A DNA stretch of 64,000 nt from Marinobacter sp. LQ44 (GTDB lineage Bacteria > Pseudomonadota > Gammaproteobacteria > Pseudomonadales > Oleiphilaceae): the NCBI RefSeq assembly GCF_001447155.2, contig NZ_CP014754.1:868001-932000 (forward strand), read 5' to 3'. This document shows positions 43,584 through 53,314 of the stretch, in pieces. The translations under genes were made by a program, and so were the position numbers. Below the pieces are notes generated by a model. It made no database searches, was not told the DNA's origin, and worked only from the letters and a program-made list of their open reading frames with translations. Position 1 is the first letter of the stretch. Each line of letters starts with the position of its first letter.

Positions 43584-45239
43584 TTAGTTCGGTATCAACA
43601 CTGCAGCCTCAGGCACGCTATCACGCAACTTCCCCTGTAAAGCCCGCTTCGCCGCCTCATCCCCATGCACAATCCGAATCTCGCTGGGCGGTTGTGGAAT
43701 GCCCTCCACAAAGCGCAGCAAATCCTCCTGCCCGGCGTGGGCGGAATAGCCGCCTACAGTGTGCACCTGGGCGCGGATGTCGTAGCGTTCGCCATCCAGC
43801 TCTACCCAACCGCCGCGGGGGCCATAAGTCAGGATATTGCGGCCCGGGGTGCCCGCAGCCTGATAGCCCACAAACAACACATCGTTGCGGGCATCGCCCA
43901 GCATCGCTTTCAGATAATTTACCACCCTGCCGCCGGCGCACATACCGGAACCTGCAATCACCACACAGGGGCGGTGAGATTTGGCCAGATATTCGACGGC
44001 GTTGAGGTGGTCTTCGTGGGAATTGATAACGGTAAGCTGTTCGAAAGAAAGCGGGTGTCGGCCGGCGGCCACCAGGGCACGGGCTTCTTCGTCCCAGAAG
44101 GGTTTGAGGTCTCGGTAGATTTTGGTGAACTCGGCGGCCAGGGGGGAATCGACGACGATTTCCAGATTGCTCCAGGTCAGAGACTCGCTACGGGGTCTGC
44201 TACCAGGCCCGCTACGGGGTCTGTCCCCCTGGGGACTGACCCCAAACGCACCAAGTTTCGAGTTTGCCGCTGGCAGAAGGGTGGGGTCTGACCCCAAGGG
44301 GTCAGACCCCTTTGTAGCCTGCGGAATTTCTTTATCTCCAAACTCCGCAATCAGCCCCTCAATCTCATACAACAACTCCTGAGTACGCCCAATACTGAAC
44401 GCCGGTATCAACACCGTACCGCCGTCTTCCAACGCATGCTCCAGAACCGCCTTCAGCCGATAACGCCGCGTTTCCCGGTCTTCGTGGTTCTTATCGCCGT
44501 AAGTACTCTCAATCACCAGGCGATCAGCACGCTCCGGGGGCGCGGGCTCCGGCAGCAACGGGGAATGGGGCGCGCCGAGATCACCGCTGAACACAATACG
44601 CTCAGCCGCCGTGCCAGACACTACATCACACTCCACATAAGCCGAACCCAGAATATGCCCTGCCCTCTGCAGGCGCACCTTCAAACTCCCCACTTCCTCC
44701 TCAAACACCGAATGCCAGCGGCCATACGGCAGCGGCACCACCCTCGCCCTGATCAGCTCCAAAACACGGTTAATCAAACCCCGATCCCGAGTGAAGCCAA
44801 TCTTCAGGGCATCTTCCAGGATTTCCGGGAGCATGATGGCGGAAGGTTCGGAGCAGATGATGGGGCCGTCAAAGCCGGCGGCGAGCAGGTAGGGAATGCG
44901 GCCCACGTGGTCGATGTGCACGTGGGTGACCACCAGGGCGCGAATGTGGTCGATGGGGAAATCGATGGTGAGATCGGCGGCGGAGGAGCCTCGGGATTCT
45001 TCCTGGCCCTGGAACAGGCCGCAGTCTATTAGGATGCCAGCTGTGGAGATCGCCTCAGGCAGAAGGGTGGGGTCTGACCCCAAAGGGTCAGACCCCTTTG
45101 TAGCCGGCGGTGTTTGGTGCAGCCCCGAGAGGTCAGCCCCCTTTGTAGACTGAGAGCCTTTTGTAGCCTGCGACATTCGGAGTTCGTGGCACGAGCCCGT
45201 TACGCCATTCACGGCGCCGTGGTGAAGAATTTTGATCAT
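43584..45239 (-). CDS. Metallo-beta-lactamase/beta-CASP RNA-processing nuclease with repeat-derived inserts
   Basis: A 551-residue protein. The MBL core has VVTHVHIDHVGR near residue 105 (zinc site), the later RLQRAGHILGSAYVE and FSGDLG, then the beta-CASP cap (LVIESTYGDKNHED; VIAGSGMCAGGRVVNYL) and a final HTVGGYSAHAGQ. This is the YSH1/CPSF-like exonuclease family. Two in-frame inserts break the usual spacing, residues of about 22-62 and 308-350. Both contain ATKGSDPLGSDPTLLP, encoded by 48-bp E-related repeats. The frame remains open through both, so the protein may still be made. The start at 45239 is followed directly by the family N-terminus. Confidence 0.87.
   Translation of the reverse strand: MIKILHHGAVNGVTGSCHELRMSQATKGSQSTKGADLSGLHQTPPATKGSDPLGSDPTLLPEAISTAGILIDCGLFQGQEESRGSSAADLTIDFPIDHIRALVVTHVHIDHVGRIPYLLAAGFDGPIICSEPSAIMLPEILEDALKIGFTRDRGLINRVLELIRARVVPLPYGRWHSVFEEEVGSLKVRLQRAGHILGSAYVECDVVSGTAAERIVFSGDLGAPHSPLLPEPAPPERADRLVIESTYGDKNHEDRETRRYRLKAVLEHALEDGGTVLIPAFSIGRTQELLYEIEGLIAEFGDKEIPQATKGSDPLGSDPTLLPAANSKLGAFGVSPQGDRPRSGPGSRPRSESLTWSNLEIVVDSPLAAEFTKIYRDLKPFWDEEARALVAAGRHPLSFEQLTVINSHEDHLNAVEYLAKSHRPCVVIAGSGMCAGGRVVNYLKAMLGDARNDVLFVGYQAAGTPGRNILTYGPRGGWVELDGERYDIRAQVHTVGGYSAHAGQEDLLRFVEGIPQPPSEIRIVHGDEAAKRALQGKLRDSVPEAAVLIPN
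44272..44319. repeat. E-related 48-bp repeat inside the nuclease gene (copy 2)
   Basis: It opens GGCAGAAGGGTGGGGTCTGA and closes GACCCCTTTGTAGCC, with one mismatch to 45058-45105. A second palindrome pair (GTCTGTCCCC...GGGGACTGACCCC, about 44215-44244) lies beside it. Confidence 0.92.
45058..45105. repeat. E-related 48-bp repeat inside the nuclease gene (copy 1)
   Basis: Same unit and orientation as 44272-44319. Partial CCCTTTGTAG echoes follow at about 45140 and 45160. Confidence 0.92.
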
Positions 45240-45263
45240 GCAACAATCCTTGTTGTGACAACA

Positions 45264-47198
45264 TCAGTTCAGGTGCAACACCTTGCCCTCATTGGCGGCT
45301 GGCGGAGTGTTCTGCACACCATTACACCAAACCAGATCCGCCGTATCTCCGTTCGGGGTATAACCGGTCTTGGCTTCCTTGAGAATCTGTATAACACGCT
45401 TACAGTCGAAGGCATGGCTGGCTTGAGTCAATGCGGAAAGCAGCTCTTCAACCTGCCCCCAAGGCAACGAAACCTCGCGGGCCATCATAATTCTTGGATG
45501 AGACGTACCCTGAGGGTCGTCACCTATTAGCAACTCTTCGTACAGTTTCTCTCCAGGCCGGAGGCCTGTGTAGACAATTTCGATATCCCCGTCCGGGCGC
45601 TCCTCGGTTTTCTCTGTCAGCCCCATCAGGTGAATCATCTTACGGGCAAGGTCGGCGATTTTCACGGGCTCGCCCATGTCTAACACAAACACTTCACCAC
45701 CCTGCCCCATACTGCCGGCCTGCAACACTAACTGGCTGGCTTCGGGAATGGTCATGAAATAGCGGATGATATCCGGGTGGGTCACCGTCAATGGCCCACC
45801 GTCACGGATCTGGCCACGGAACAATGGCACCACGGAGCCAGATGAACCCAACACATTTCCAAACCGCACCATGGAAAATACCGTTTCACTTTGGCGCTGA
45901 GCCAGGCCCTGTAACACCAACTCTGCCAATCGCTTACTGGCTCCCATGACATTGGTGGGGCGCACGGCCTTATCCGTAGAGATCAGAACAAAGCGCTCCA
46001 CGCCCGAAGCAATGGCCGCTTCCGCCACGTGGAAGGTACCGAACACGTTGTTCTGAATGCCTTCGATGACATTGTGCTCCACCAAAGGCACATGCTTATA
46101 AGCTGCAGCGTGATAAACCGATTGCACCCCAAACGCCCGCATCACGGTTTCACACCGGCGGCGATGCAACACACTGCCCAGCAACGGCTGAATCTCTACC
46201 CCCAGGTTCTCCACCTGGTTGGTCACCGTTAACTCGCGCTCGATGTTGTACAGCGAAAACTCACTCTGTTCGAACAGCACCAATCGCTTGGGCTTATGCC
46301 GTAGAATCTGCCTGCACAACTCTGAACCAATAGAACCACCGGCGCCCGTTACCATCACAGACTTGCCATACAAGCTCTCAGACACCACCGCTGCATCCGG
46401 GCGCACGGCATCCCGCCCCAGCAAATCTTCCAGCTCCAGGTCACGGATATCGTTAATACGCGCCTGGCCGGCCACCAACTCGGTCATGGACGGCACCGTT
46501 TGCACCGGTACCTCTAACGCCTCCAGCGTGTGCAGTAAGCGCTTGCGGTCTACACCGGAGTCCGAATCCAGTGCCAATAAAATACGGCGAACGCCATATT
46601 TGGCGATATTCTTCGCCACCAAATTAATGCTCACAACGGGCAGGCCATCAATCATCGTTTTATGGTGGCTCTTGTCAAACGTCACAAACAGTACCGGGCG
46701 GTACTCCGTGCCCTGTCGAAGTGCAGACGCCAAGGCAATACCTGTTTCCCCGGCCCCAACAATCGCTACCGCTTCCTTATTACGCTGCCCGGGATGATTA
46801 ACCAGCATACGCACACCCATCCGGGTACCGCTCACAAACAAAAACGCCAAAGAACCATAGATAATAGGCACAGACCTGGGCACTGGCACCTGCAGCATAT
46901 AGCCCAGAATAATCAGCGCCACCGCCGAGGAAACCACTCCATAAACAATGGTTAGAAACGCCTTATCACCCAAAAACCGGATAACCGCCCGGTAAAGCCC
47001 CAACCGAATAAAAACGGCAATGGTAAACACTACCGTTATAGCGGCAACGATCAAATGCCCCCTGCTGGGAATCCACAACTCCTGCTCCAGCCGCAGAGCG
47101 AACGCAGCCCAGATGGCAAAAAACAGAACCACCATATCCGAGGCAACGGAAATGATGCGCTTTTGAACCCTGGGAAGATTGAGAAACCTGTTGATCAT
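45264..47198 (-). CDS. wbpM: UDP-HexNAc 4,6-dehydratase, PglF/WbpM type
   Basis: A 644-residue inner-membrane protein with four N-terminal membrane segments (residues about 10-125), a first nucleotide-binding domain (VAIVGAGETGIALA) and a C-terminal SDR domain (VMVTGAGGSIGSELCRQI; catalytic region STDKAVRPTNVMGASKRLAE). It makes UDP-4-keto-6-deoxy-GlcNAc. Being last in the O-antigen locus is the usual place for wbpM. It overlaps the priming transferase by ATGA. Its stop is 24 bp before the nuclease gene. Confidence 0.94.
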   Translation of the reverse strand: MINRFLNLPRVQKRIISVASDMVVLFFAIWAAFALRLEQELWIPSRGHLIVAAITVVFTIAVFIRLGLYRAVIRFLGDKAFLTIVYGVVSSAVALIILGYMLQVPVPRSVPIIYGSLAFLFVSGTRMGVRMLVNHPGQRNKEAVAIVGAGETGIALASALRQGTEYRPVLFVTFDKSHHKTMIDGLPVVSINLVAKNIAKYGVRRILLALDSDSGVDRKRLLHTLEALEVPVQTVPSMTELVAGQARINDIRDLELEDLLGRDAVRPDAAVVSESLYGKSVMVTGAGGSIGSELCRQILRHKPKRLVLFEQSEFSLYNIERELTVTNQVENLGVEIQPLLGSVLHRRRCETVMRAFGVQSVYHAAAYKHVPLVEHNVIEGIQNNVFGTFHVAEAAIASGVERFVLISTDKAVRPTNVMGASKRLAELVLQGLAQRQSETVFSMVRFGNVLGSSGSVVPLFRGQIRDGGPLTVTHPDIIRYFMTIPEASQLVLQAGSMGQGGEVFVLDMGEPVKIADLARKMIHLMGLTEKTEERPDGDIEIVYTGLRPGEKLYEELLIGDDPQGTSHPRIMMAREVSLPWGQVEELLSALTQASHAFDCKRVIQILKEAKTGYTPNGDTADLVWCNGVQNTPPAANEGKVLHLN

Positions 47199-47752
47199 TG
47201 TGAATCCTTCACCCGGTCCCCCGCCCCTTTGCCAGTGACGGTTTGCAAGATATACCGAAAATAACTGACAAGGTTGAGCCCTGCCAGCATACGCGCGTCT
47301 GTTTCCGCCAGTAATTGCGGAGTCGACATATCAATCTCATTCACCTGGGCCAGCCCGGTGATGCCCGGCCGGGCCTGCAGAACCCCTCGTTGCTCACGCT
47401 CCGCAATCAATTCTTCCTGGTTGAACAGGCACGGCCTTGGCCCAACCAAACTCATCTCTCCCTTCAACACGTTCCACAACTGGGGCAGTTCATCCAGCTT
47501 GGTGCGGCGTAAAAACTTTCCGAAAGGCGTGATGGCCTCTGAGCTGGCCAAATGGCTGGCTACCGAAGCCGTGTCTTTTTTCATGGTGCGGAATTTCACC
47601 AACACAAACGGCTTTTTGTGCCGACCTACCCGTTCCTGCCTGAAAATAGGCGAGCCGGTGTCAAACAGCCCAATTATTGTCAGCAGCAGCAACACCGGCA
47701 ATCCCAGAAACAACCCAATCAAAGAAAAAACCAGATCAAAAAACCGAATCAC
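47195..47752 (-). CDS. Priming sugar-phosphate transferase, short PglC/WcaJ type
   Basis: A 185-residue monotopic phosphoglycosyl transferase that loads a sugar phosphate on undecaprenyl phosphate. One N-terminal re-entrant hydrophobic segment (FSLIGLFLGLPVLLLLTIIGL) is followed by VLVKFRTMKKDT, FGKFLRRTKLDELPQLWNVLKGEMSLVGPRP and ARPGITGLAQV. Given the dehydratase and reductase beside it, UDP-QuiNAc is the likely donor (inference). Confidence 0.92.
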   Translation of the reverse strand: MIRFFDLVFSLIGLFLGLPVLLLLTIIGLFDTGSPIFRQERVGRHKKPFVLVKFRTMKKDTASVASHLASSEAITPFGKFLRRTKLDELPQLWNVLKGEMSLVGPRPCLFNQEELIAEREQRGVLQARPGITGLAQVNEIDMSTPQLLAETDARMLAGLNLVSYFRYILQTVTGKGAGDRVKDSQ

Positions 47753-47823
47753 AACGACCGCCCATCATCAGGATTAGAAACCAAGTATCGAACATTTCAC
47801 GCTTTTACGCTGCGGGGGAACAA

Positions 47824-48762
47824 TTAATCCACCCGAACCGCTCTCGCCAAGCCTTCCTCAACTGAAACAGGCGGCTGCCAGCCAAGTATTTCCCGGGCTT
47901 TGGAGATATCCACCTGTAAAGAGCCAAGCAGGCGTTGTGCCACTGCCCTTTTTCCAAGCATCGAGGCACCCAGCATCAGGAAGCCGGCCGGTACAGGGAG
48001 TAACCAGGCAGATTTTCCCATAGCATTGGCGACGCCCCGCAATAACTCCGTGGTCGACAAGTCCTGCCCATCACCGGCCAGAAAAACCTGATTTGCTGCG
48101 GCCGGATTGTCGACACAGGTAACAATAAGATCCACCAGATTATCCAAGGCTACAAGTGAACGTTTATTACCAACTGCACCAAGCGGGAGAGGCAGCCCTT
48201 TTTCCATCAGGCGGATCATGCTGGCAAAGTTGCCTTTCACGCCCGGCCCGTATACCAGCGGTGGGCGAATGATCACCAGCTCCATGCCGGTTTCCGCAGA
48301 CAGCGCCTGAAGCTGCTGCTCGGCCTCGTACTTCGAAATTCCGTAAGGATCCTCCGGAGCAGGCGCAACATCTTCCGTAAACGGATTTCCCGGCAACGTT
48401 TGCTCGCCATTTACCTTGATGGAACTGACAAATACAAAACGCTTAACGCCCGATTCCGCCGCATGTCTGGCGAGGTTCAACGTTCCGTCCACATTGACCT
48501 TTCGGTACTCGGCCAACGGGTCTTGGGTATCGTCATTCATGATATGAGCGCGGGCAGCACAGTGAACCACAACATCAACCGAGCCAAGCTTATTCCCCAA
48601 TGCTCCGAGCTCGCTGAAAGAGGAAACCTTAACTGTCTCCACGGGCAAATCCACTTCGCTACGGCCGACAGCGAACACTTCTCGATGCTCACTCAGCAAC
48701 CGTTTAATAAGTGCAGAGCCAACAAAGCCGCTTCCACCGGTAACCAGCAAACGCTTATTCAC
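47824..48762 (-). CDS. SDR reductase, WbpV-like
   Basis: A 312-residue NAD(P) sugar-nucleotide enzyme: RLLVTGGSGFVGSALIKRLL, VVHCAARAHIMND, and the YxxxK site in DPYGISKYEAEQQL. The HCAARAHIM form is typical of WbpV-like reductases that turn UDP-4-keto-6-deoxy-GlcNAc into UDP-QuiNAc. With WbpM it would supply the priming sugar. A UDP-GlcNAc 4-epimerase is the alternative. Confidence 0.82.
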   Translation of the reverse strand: MNKRLLVTGGSGFVGSALIKRLLSEHREVFAVGRSEVDLPVETVKVSSFSELGALGNKLGSVDVVVHCAARAHIMNDDTQDPLAEYRKVNVDGTLNLARHAAESGVKRFVFVSSIKVNGEQTLPGNPFTEDVAPAPEDPYGISKYEAEQQLQALSAETGMELVIIRPPLVYGPGVKGNFASMIRLMEKGLPLPLGAVGNKRSLVALDNLVDLIVTCVDNPAAANQVFLAGDGQDLSTTELLRGVANAMGKSAWLLPVPAGFLMLGASMLGKRAVAQRLLGSLQVDISKAREILGWQPPVSVEEGLARAVRVD

Positions 48763-49939
48763 ACATCGCCCCTTTCACAAAACATTCTTCCAGCCGCTCA
48801 AGAAACCGATCAAAACTCAGCGACTGGCGAAGGCTGTCACGATCCCCAGCGAACGCCTCTGCAGTAATCTCACCGCGCTCAATCGCCCTGAAAGTCTCAA
48901 CAACAGAGCCAACCGAAGGTGGAACAACCACCCCTAAACCATTACCGGACACCCATTGCGAGACACTGGTTTGCTCTCCACAAATCGCCATTACCGCAGC
49001 GCCAGAAAACACATAGGACGATGATTTGCTGGGAAACGCATAACGAGTGACCTCATCTTCAATCGGCAAAAGCGCCCATTCATAGTCACAATTCAGCTGG
49101 GCCGCTTCCGTTGCCGAAACCTGTCCCAGGTAATCAACCTGTGAGAAGCGACCTGCAAGCGCCTTGATCTCCGGCCCAAAAACACCGCCGCCTGCAAAAG
49201 CAAATTTCAGTTTGCCGCCGTTTTCAAGGTATTGGGTGATTGCATCGACAAGTAACGGAATACGCTGAAGCCTTCCGGCATTCCCGCAGAAAGACATTCC
49301 TTGTACCCGGTCGGTACGGGAAATCACCTCATCAAACGAGACTGCTGGATTGCTGATAACGTAAACCGGCACCTCTGTGCGAGAGCGCTTTCGAATCTCT
49401 TCCGCCATTTCATCGGTAATGGTGATCAGTGCCTGCGCATGGCGCATCGTAACACCATCCATCCAGCGCAGCAGTCGATATACCAACGGCTGTACCTTCA
49501 TCACCACCTTGGCTGCTTCCGGATGAATATCCTGCAAATGGTAAACGTACCGTGCGCCAAACAGCCGGGCATAGAGCATCACAACGAAAGGCACCAGAAC
49601 GGGGGGATCTGTTGATACATAGACGTTTTTCGGGCGGGTGCGTAGCAGGGCATAGATAACCCAGCACATGAAATAAACCGAATCCAAAGCACGCACCAGA
49701 ATACCGCTAGAGGAGTTAGACCAGGCCTTGCCCGGCAGAAACTCAACGCCTTCTCCCCGTTTACTCTCGGCAAGATGCATTCTGATACCCACATGATCCT
49801 GCAGGATAACCGACACGGAATAAGAGCCAGCCAGTTTTTCAGAAAACCGCAAAAGCGCTTCACCAATGACCGGATATATGGGCCAAAAACTGCGATTAAT
49901 AATGGCGATATCACGCCGACCGGAATGAGTTGTTGTCAT
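48755..49939 (-). CDS. wbuB: Glycosyltransferase family 4, WbuB-like (probable L-FucNAc transferase)
   Basis: A 394-residue GT-B enzyme. YVYHLQDIHPEAAKVV, TITDEMAEEI and VISNPA are WbuB-type features, with FAFAGGGVFGPEIKAL in the C-domain. Its neighbours make UDP-L-FucNAc, and WbuB homologues use that donor, so it probably adds L-FucNAc to the lipid-linked priming sugar. It overlaps the WbpV-like gene by 8 bp. Confidence 0.85.
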   Translation of the reverse strand: MTTTHSGRRDIAIINRSFWPIYPVIGEALLRFSEKLAGSYSVSVILQDHVGIRMHLAESKRGEGVEFLPGKAWSNSSSGILVRALDSVYFMCWVIYALLRTRPKNVYVSTDPPVLVPFVVMLYARLFGARYVYHLQDIHPEAAKVVMKVQPLVYRLLRWMDGVTMRHAQALITITDEMAEEIRKRSRTEVPVYVISNPAVSFDEVISRTDRVQGMSFCGNAGRLQRIPLLVDAITQYLENGGKLKFAFAGGGVFGPEIKALAGRFSQVDYLGQVSATEAAQLNCDYEWALLPIEDEVTRYAFPSKSSSYVFSGAAVMAICGEQTSVSQWVSGNGLGVVVPPSVGSVVETFRAIERGEITAEAFAGDRDSLRQSLSFDRFLERLEECFVKGAMCE

Positions 49940-49948
49940 GCAGGGCGC

Positions 49949-51079
49949 TCAGTACTGCTTCCAAACCGTCTGCATCACATAATCCCGATAGCTGTGGATT
50001 ATCCGAACCACCTTTTCAGCCACATTTGGCATGCTGTAGTCCTCCACCAACCGCATAGAGCGCTGGTCACCCCTGCCCTGATTGTCGAGAATCGCCAGGC
50101 CCTGCAACACGCGTTCCGTGCTCAGCCCCACCATCATGGCAGCGGCTTCTTCCATGCCTTCCGGGCGTTCGTGGGCTTCACGAATGTTCAGGGCCGGGAA
50201 GTTGAGGATGGACGCCTCTTCGCTGATGGTACCGCTGTCTGACAACACGGCCTTGGCACTCAGCTGTAACTTGTTGTAATCCTTGAAGCCCAGCGGTTTC
50301 AGGAGGCGAATATTCTGGTGGAACTGCACCCCCATGGCATCTACGCGCTTCTGGGTGCGCGGATGGGTGGAGACAATCACCGGGTAGCCGTACTGCTCTG
50401 CCACCGCATTCAGCGTATCTACCAGGGCCAGGAAGTTTTTGTCCGAATCCACGTTCTCTTCCCGGTGGGCACTCACCACAAAGAACTTGCCCTCCTCAAG
50501 CCCAAGACGGCCCAGAACATCAGACGCCTCAATGCCCTCACGGAAGTGGTTCAACACTTCAAACATCGGGCTGCCAGTTTTCACCACACGATCAGGCGGC
50601 AAGCCTTCCCGCAGCAGGTAATCCCGCGCAATGGTACTGTAGGTTAGATTGATATCGGCGGTGTGGTCGACAATGCGCCGATTGATCTCTTCCGGTACCC
50701 GCATGTCAAAGCAGCGGTTACCGGCTTCCATGTGGAAGGTGGGAATCTTACGGCGTTTGGCGGGAATTACTGCCATGCAGCTATTGGTATCCCCCAGCAC
50801 CAGCAGGGCTTCAGGCTGAACCTCCGCCAGCACCTTGTCCACCGCGATAATCACGTTACCGATGGTCTCTGCGCCACTGGCACCGGCAGCACTCAGAAAA
50901 TGATCCGGCTTGCGGATACCCAGATCCTGAAAGAAGATCTCATTCAGTTCGAAATCGTAGTTCTGGCCGGTGTGAACCAGAATGTGTTCGCAATACTCAT
51001 CCAGTTTGGCCATCACCCTGGAGAGACGAATAATCTCTGGCCGGGTGCCAACCACGGTCATTACTTTGAGTTTTTTCAT
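49949..51079 (-). CDS. wbjD: UDP-GlcNAc 2-epimerase-type enzyme WbjD/FnlC
   Basis: A 376-residue epimerase: VMTVVGTRPEIIRLSRVM at the start, HTGQNYDFELNEIFF, VLGDTNSC, and LSDSGTISEEASILNFPALNIRE. In the FnlABC/WbjBCD set it completes UDP-L-FucNAc. The start at 51079 (MKKLKVMTVV) is chosen; the frame to 51121 overlaps wbjC. Confidence 0.93.
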   Translation of the reverse strand: MKKLKVMTVVGTRPEIIRLSRVMAKLDEYCEHILVHTGQNYDFELNEIFFQDLGIRKPDHFLSAAGASGAETIGNVIIAVDKVLAEVQPEALLVLGDTNSCMAVIPAKRRKIPTFHMEAGNRCFDMRVPEEINRRIVDHTADINLTYSTIARDYLLREGLPPDRVVKTGSPMFEVLNHFREGIEASDVLGRLGLEEGKFFVVSAHREENVDSDKNFLALVDTLNAVAEQYGYPVIVSTHPRTQKRVDAMGVQFHQNIRLLKPLGFKDYNKLQLSAKAVLSDSGTISEEASILNFPALNIREAHERPEGMEEAAAMMVGLSTERVLQGLAILDNQGRGDQRSMRLVEDYSMPNVAEKVVRIIHSYRDYVMQTVWKQY

Positions 51080-51096
51080 GGTAGTTCCAGATTCGT

Positions 51097-52215
51097 TCAG
51101 GCTTCGGTACCCACCGGGCACGCGAAAGTGTCCGGGTTTTGCCGGTCAAAAATTTCATTGGCCCAGAGCATACACACAAGCTCGTCTTCACCCACGTTAG
51201 TAATGTCGTGGGTCCAGCCCGGTACGGTTTCGACAATTTCGGGCCGGGTTCCGGAGGTATGTAACTCGTAGAACTCCCCGGTGATCATGTGGCGGAAACG
51301 GAAGCAGGCCTCACCTTTGATCACCAAAAACTTCTCTGTTTTTGAATGGTGATAGTGGCCGCCACGGGTGACACCGGGGTGAGCCGTAAAGAAGGAGAAC
51401 TGGCCGGCGTCCGGGGTTTTCAACATTTCCACAAACACCCCGCGTTCATCGCCGTGCTGGGGTACCGTGTAAGTGAAGCTCTCTGGCGGCAGGTAACTTA
51501 CGTAGGTGGAATACAATGCTCGCACCAGCCCGGTACCCACAGGCTCGGTAATCAGGTTATCCCGGGTAGCTTTGAAGCGGCTTAACTGGCTTGCCAACTC
51601 GCCTACAGTGATCTGGTAAACCGGCTCAACATCCACAAACGGACCGGACTGGGCCTCTCCCTCCAACACCCTGAGAAAGCTGGCAATAACATCGTCCACA
51701 TACACCAGATTGATCACGGCATCCGGGTCATTAATCTGTACCGGCAAATCCCGAGCGATATTGTGGCAAAAAGTAGCCACCGCTGAGTTGTAATTGGGCC
51801 GCGCCCATTTTCCGAACACATTGGGCAGGCGATAAATATAGACCGGGTTACCATTGGCTTTATGTAGCGCCAGCAACGAATCTTCCGCCTCACGCTTGCT
51901 GGAGCCGTATTCGTTATCCCGCTCGGCCTGAATGGATGAGGTGTAAATGATCGGAACATTCCGACCGGTAGCCTTCACAGCGTTACACAAAGCCTGGGTC
52001 AAACCGGCGTTGCCGGTAGTAAACTCCACTGGGTCTTGCGGCCGGTTGATACCGGCCAGGTGTACAATCCAATCCACGCCGCCCAGAAGGCCTGCCAAGT
52101 CTTGCTCCGTGTGTTCCCGGGTGAAGGGAATCACCTCAAACCCACCTTTTTCCGCAAGGTGCAGTTGCAGGTTTTTGCCAATAAAACCGTTAGCGCCGGT
52201 TACCAGTACTTTCAT
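51097..52215 (-). CDS. wbjC: UDP-L-FucNAc pathway reductase WbjC/FnlB
   Basis: A 372-residue protein. An N-terminal SDR domain (VLVTGANGFIGKNLQLHL; EYGSSKREAEDSL) joins a C-terminal cupin-like domain (HPGVTRGGHYHHSKTEKFLVIKGEACFRF). That fusion is diagnostic for WbjC/FnlB, second enzyme of UDP-L-FucNAc synthesis. Confidence 0.94.
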   Translation of the reverse strand: MKVLVTGANGFIGKNLQLHLAEKGGFEVIPFTREHTEQDLAGLLGGVDWIVHLAGINRPQDPVEFTTGNAGLTQALCNAVKATGRNVPIIYTSSIQAERDNEYGSSKREAEDSLLALHKANGNPVYIYRLPNVFGKWARPNYNSAVATFCHNIARDLPVQINDPDAVINLVYVDDVIASFLRVLEGEAQSGPFVDVEPVYQITVGELASQLSRFKATRDNLITEPVGTGLVRALYSTYVSYLPPESFTYTVPQHGDERGVFVEMLKTPDAGQFSFFTAHPGVTRGGHYHHSKTEKFLVIKGEACFRFRHMITGEFYELHTSGTRPEIVETVPGWTHDITNVGEDELVCMLWANEIFDRQNPDTFACPVGTEA

Positions 52216-52218
52216 CAG

Positions 52219-53253
52219 TCAGTCCTCCGGGCTCTGGTACTCACCCCGTTCCAGGGCTCGAATGAATTCAAGCTTTCGCAACAACGCTTGCATACCGGCA
52301 ACGTCCAGCCGCTCGGTATTGTGGGAGTTGTAATCCTCCGTGTGGGAGATTTTCTCTTCCCCCTGCTCCACAAACTTACCGTAATTCAGATCACGCAAAT
52401 CCGGCGGCACCCGGTAATACCCACCCAGATCCTCCGCACAGGCCATCTCCTCACGGCTCAGCAGCGCCTCAAACAGTTTCTCTCCGTGTCGAGTACCGAT
52501 AACATTGATCGGATGGTCCGGCTGGCCGACTAGATCAGTCAATGCTCGGGCCAGCGTTTCGATAGTGGCTGCGGGCGCTTTCTGCACAAACAGGTCGCCA
52601 TTGCTGCCGTGTTCAAAGGCGTACAGCACAAGATCCACCGCATCGGCCAGAGTCATCATGAAGCGGGTCATGTTCGGGTCGGTAATGGTGAGGGATTGTC
52701 CGGCGCGAATCTGGTCTACAAAGAGTGGAATAACCGAGCCACGAGAAGCCATCACGTTGCCGTAACGGGTGCCACAGATAACGGTTTTGTCTGGATTCAC
52801 ATTGCGGGACTTGGCCACCATTACCTTTTCCATCATCGCCTTGGAAATACCCATAGCGTTGATTGGGTATACCGCTTTGTCCGTACTAAGGCACACTACC
52901 CGCTTAACTTCATTCTGGATGGCCGCCTCCAGCACGTTTTCGGTGCCGATCACATTGGTTTTCACCGCCTCCATGGGATGAAACTCGCAGGAAGGCACCT
53001 GCTTGAGCGCTGCAGCGTGGAATATGAAATCCACCCCACGGGTAGCATTCAGAATGCTGTTGTAGTCCCGTACATCGCCAATATAAAACTTCAGCTTGGG
53101 GTTGGCGTAGCGCTTACGCATGTCGTCCTGTTTCTTCTCATCCCGGCTGAAGATGCGAATCTCTTCAATATCGGTATCAAGAAAGCGGCTGAGAACAGCA
53201 TTTCCAAAAGAGCCGGTGCCACCGGTTATCAGCAAAATTTTATTACGAAACAC
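52219..53253 (-). CDS. wbjB: UDP-GlcNAc 4,6-dehydratase/5-epimerase WbjB/FnlA
   Basis: A 344-residue soluble dehydratase: ILLITGGTGSFGNAVLSRFL, then STDKAVYPINAMGISKAMMEKVMVA as the catalytic segment, and the family tail EDYNSHNTERLDVAGM. First step to UDP-L-FucNAc; 3 bp separate it from wbjC. Confidence 0.95.
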   Translation of the reverse strand: MFRNKILLITGGTGSFGNAVLSRFLDTDIEEIRIFSRDEKKQDDMRKRYANPKLKFYIGDVRDYNSILNATRGVDFIFHAAALKQVPSCEFHPMEAVKTNVIGTENVLEAAIQNEVKRVVCLSTDKAVYPINAMGISKAMMEKVMVAKSRNVNPDKTVICGTRYGNVMASRGSVIPLFVDQIRAGQSLTITDPNMTRFMMTLADAVDLVLYAFEHGSNGDLFVQKAPAATIETLARALTDLVGQPDHPINVIGTRHGEKLFEALLSREEMACAEDLGGYYRVPPDLRDLNYGKFVEQGEEKISHTEDYNSHNTERLDVAGMQALLRKLEFIRALERGEYQSPED

Positions 53254-53314
53254 TCTAATACCCCAAGGTCATGTATTTCCGAACTCCTAAACCTCGATCT
53301 GAAAACACTGACAA

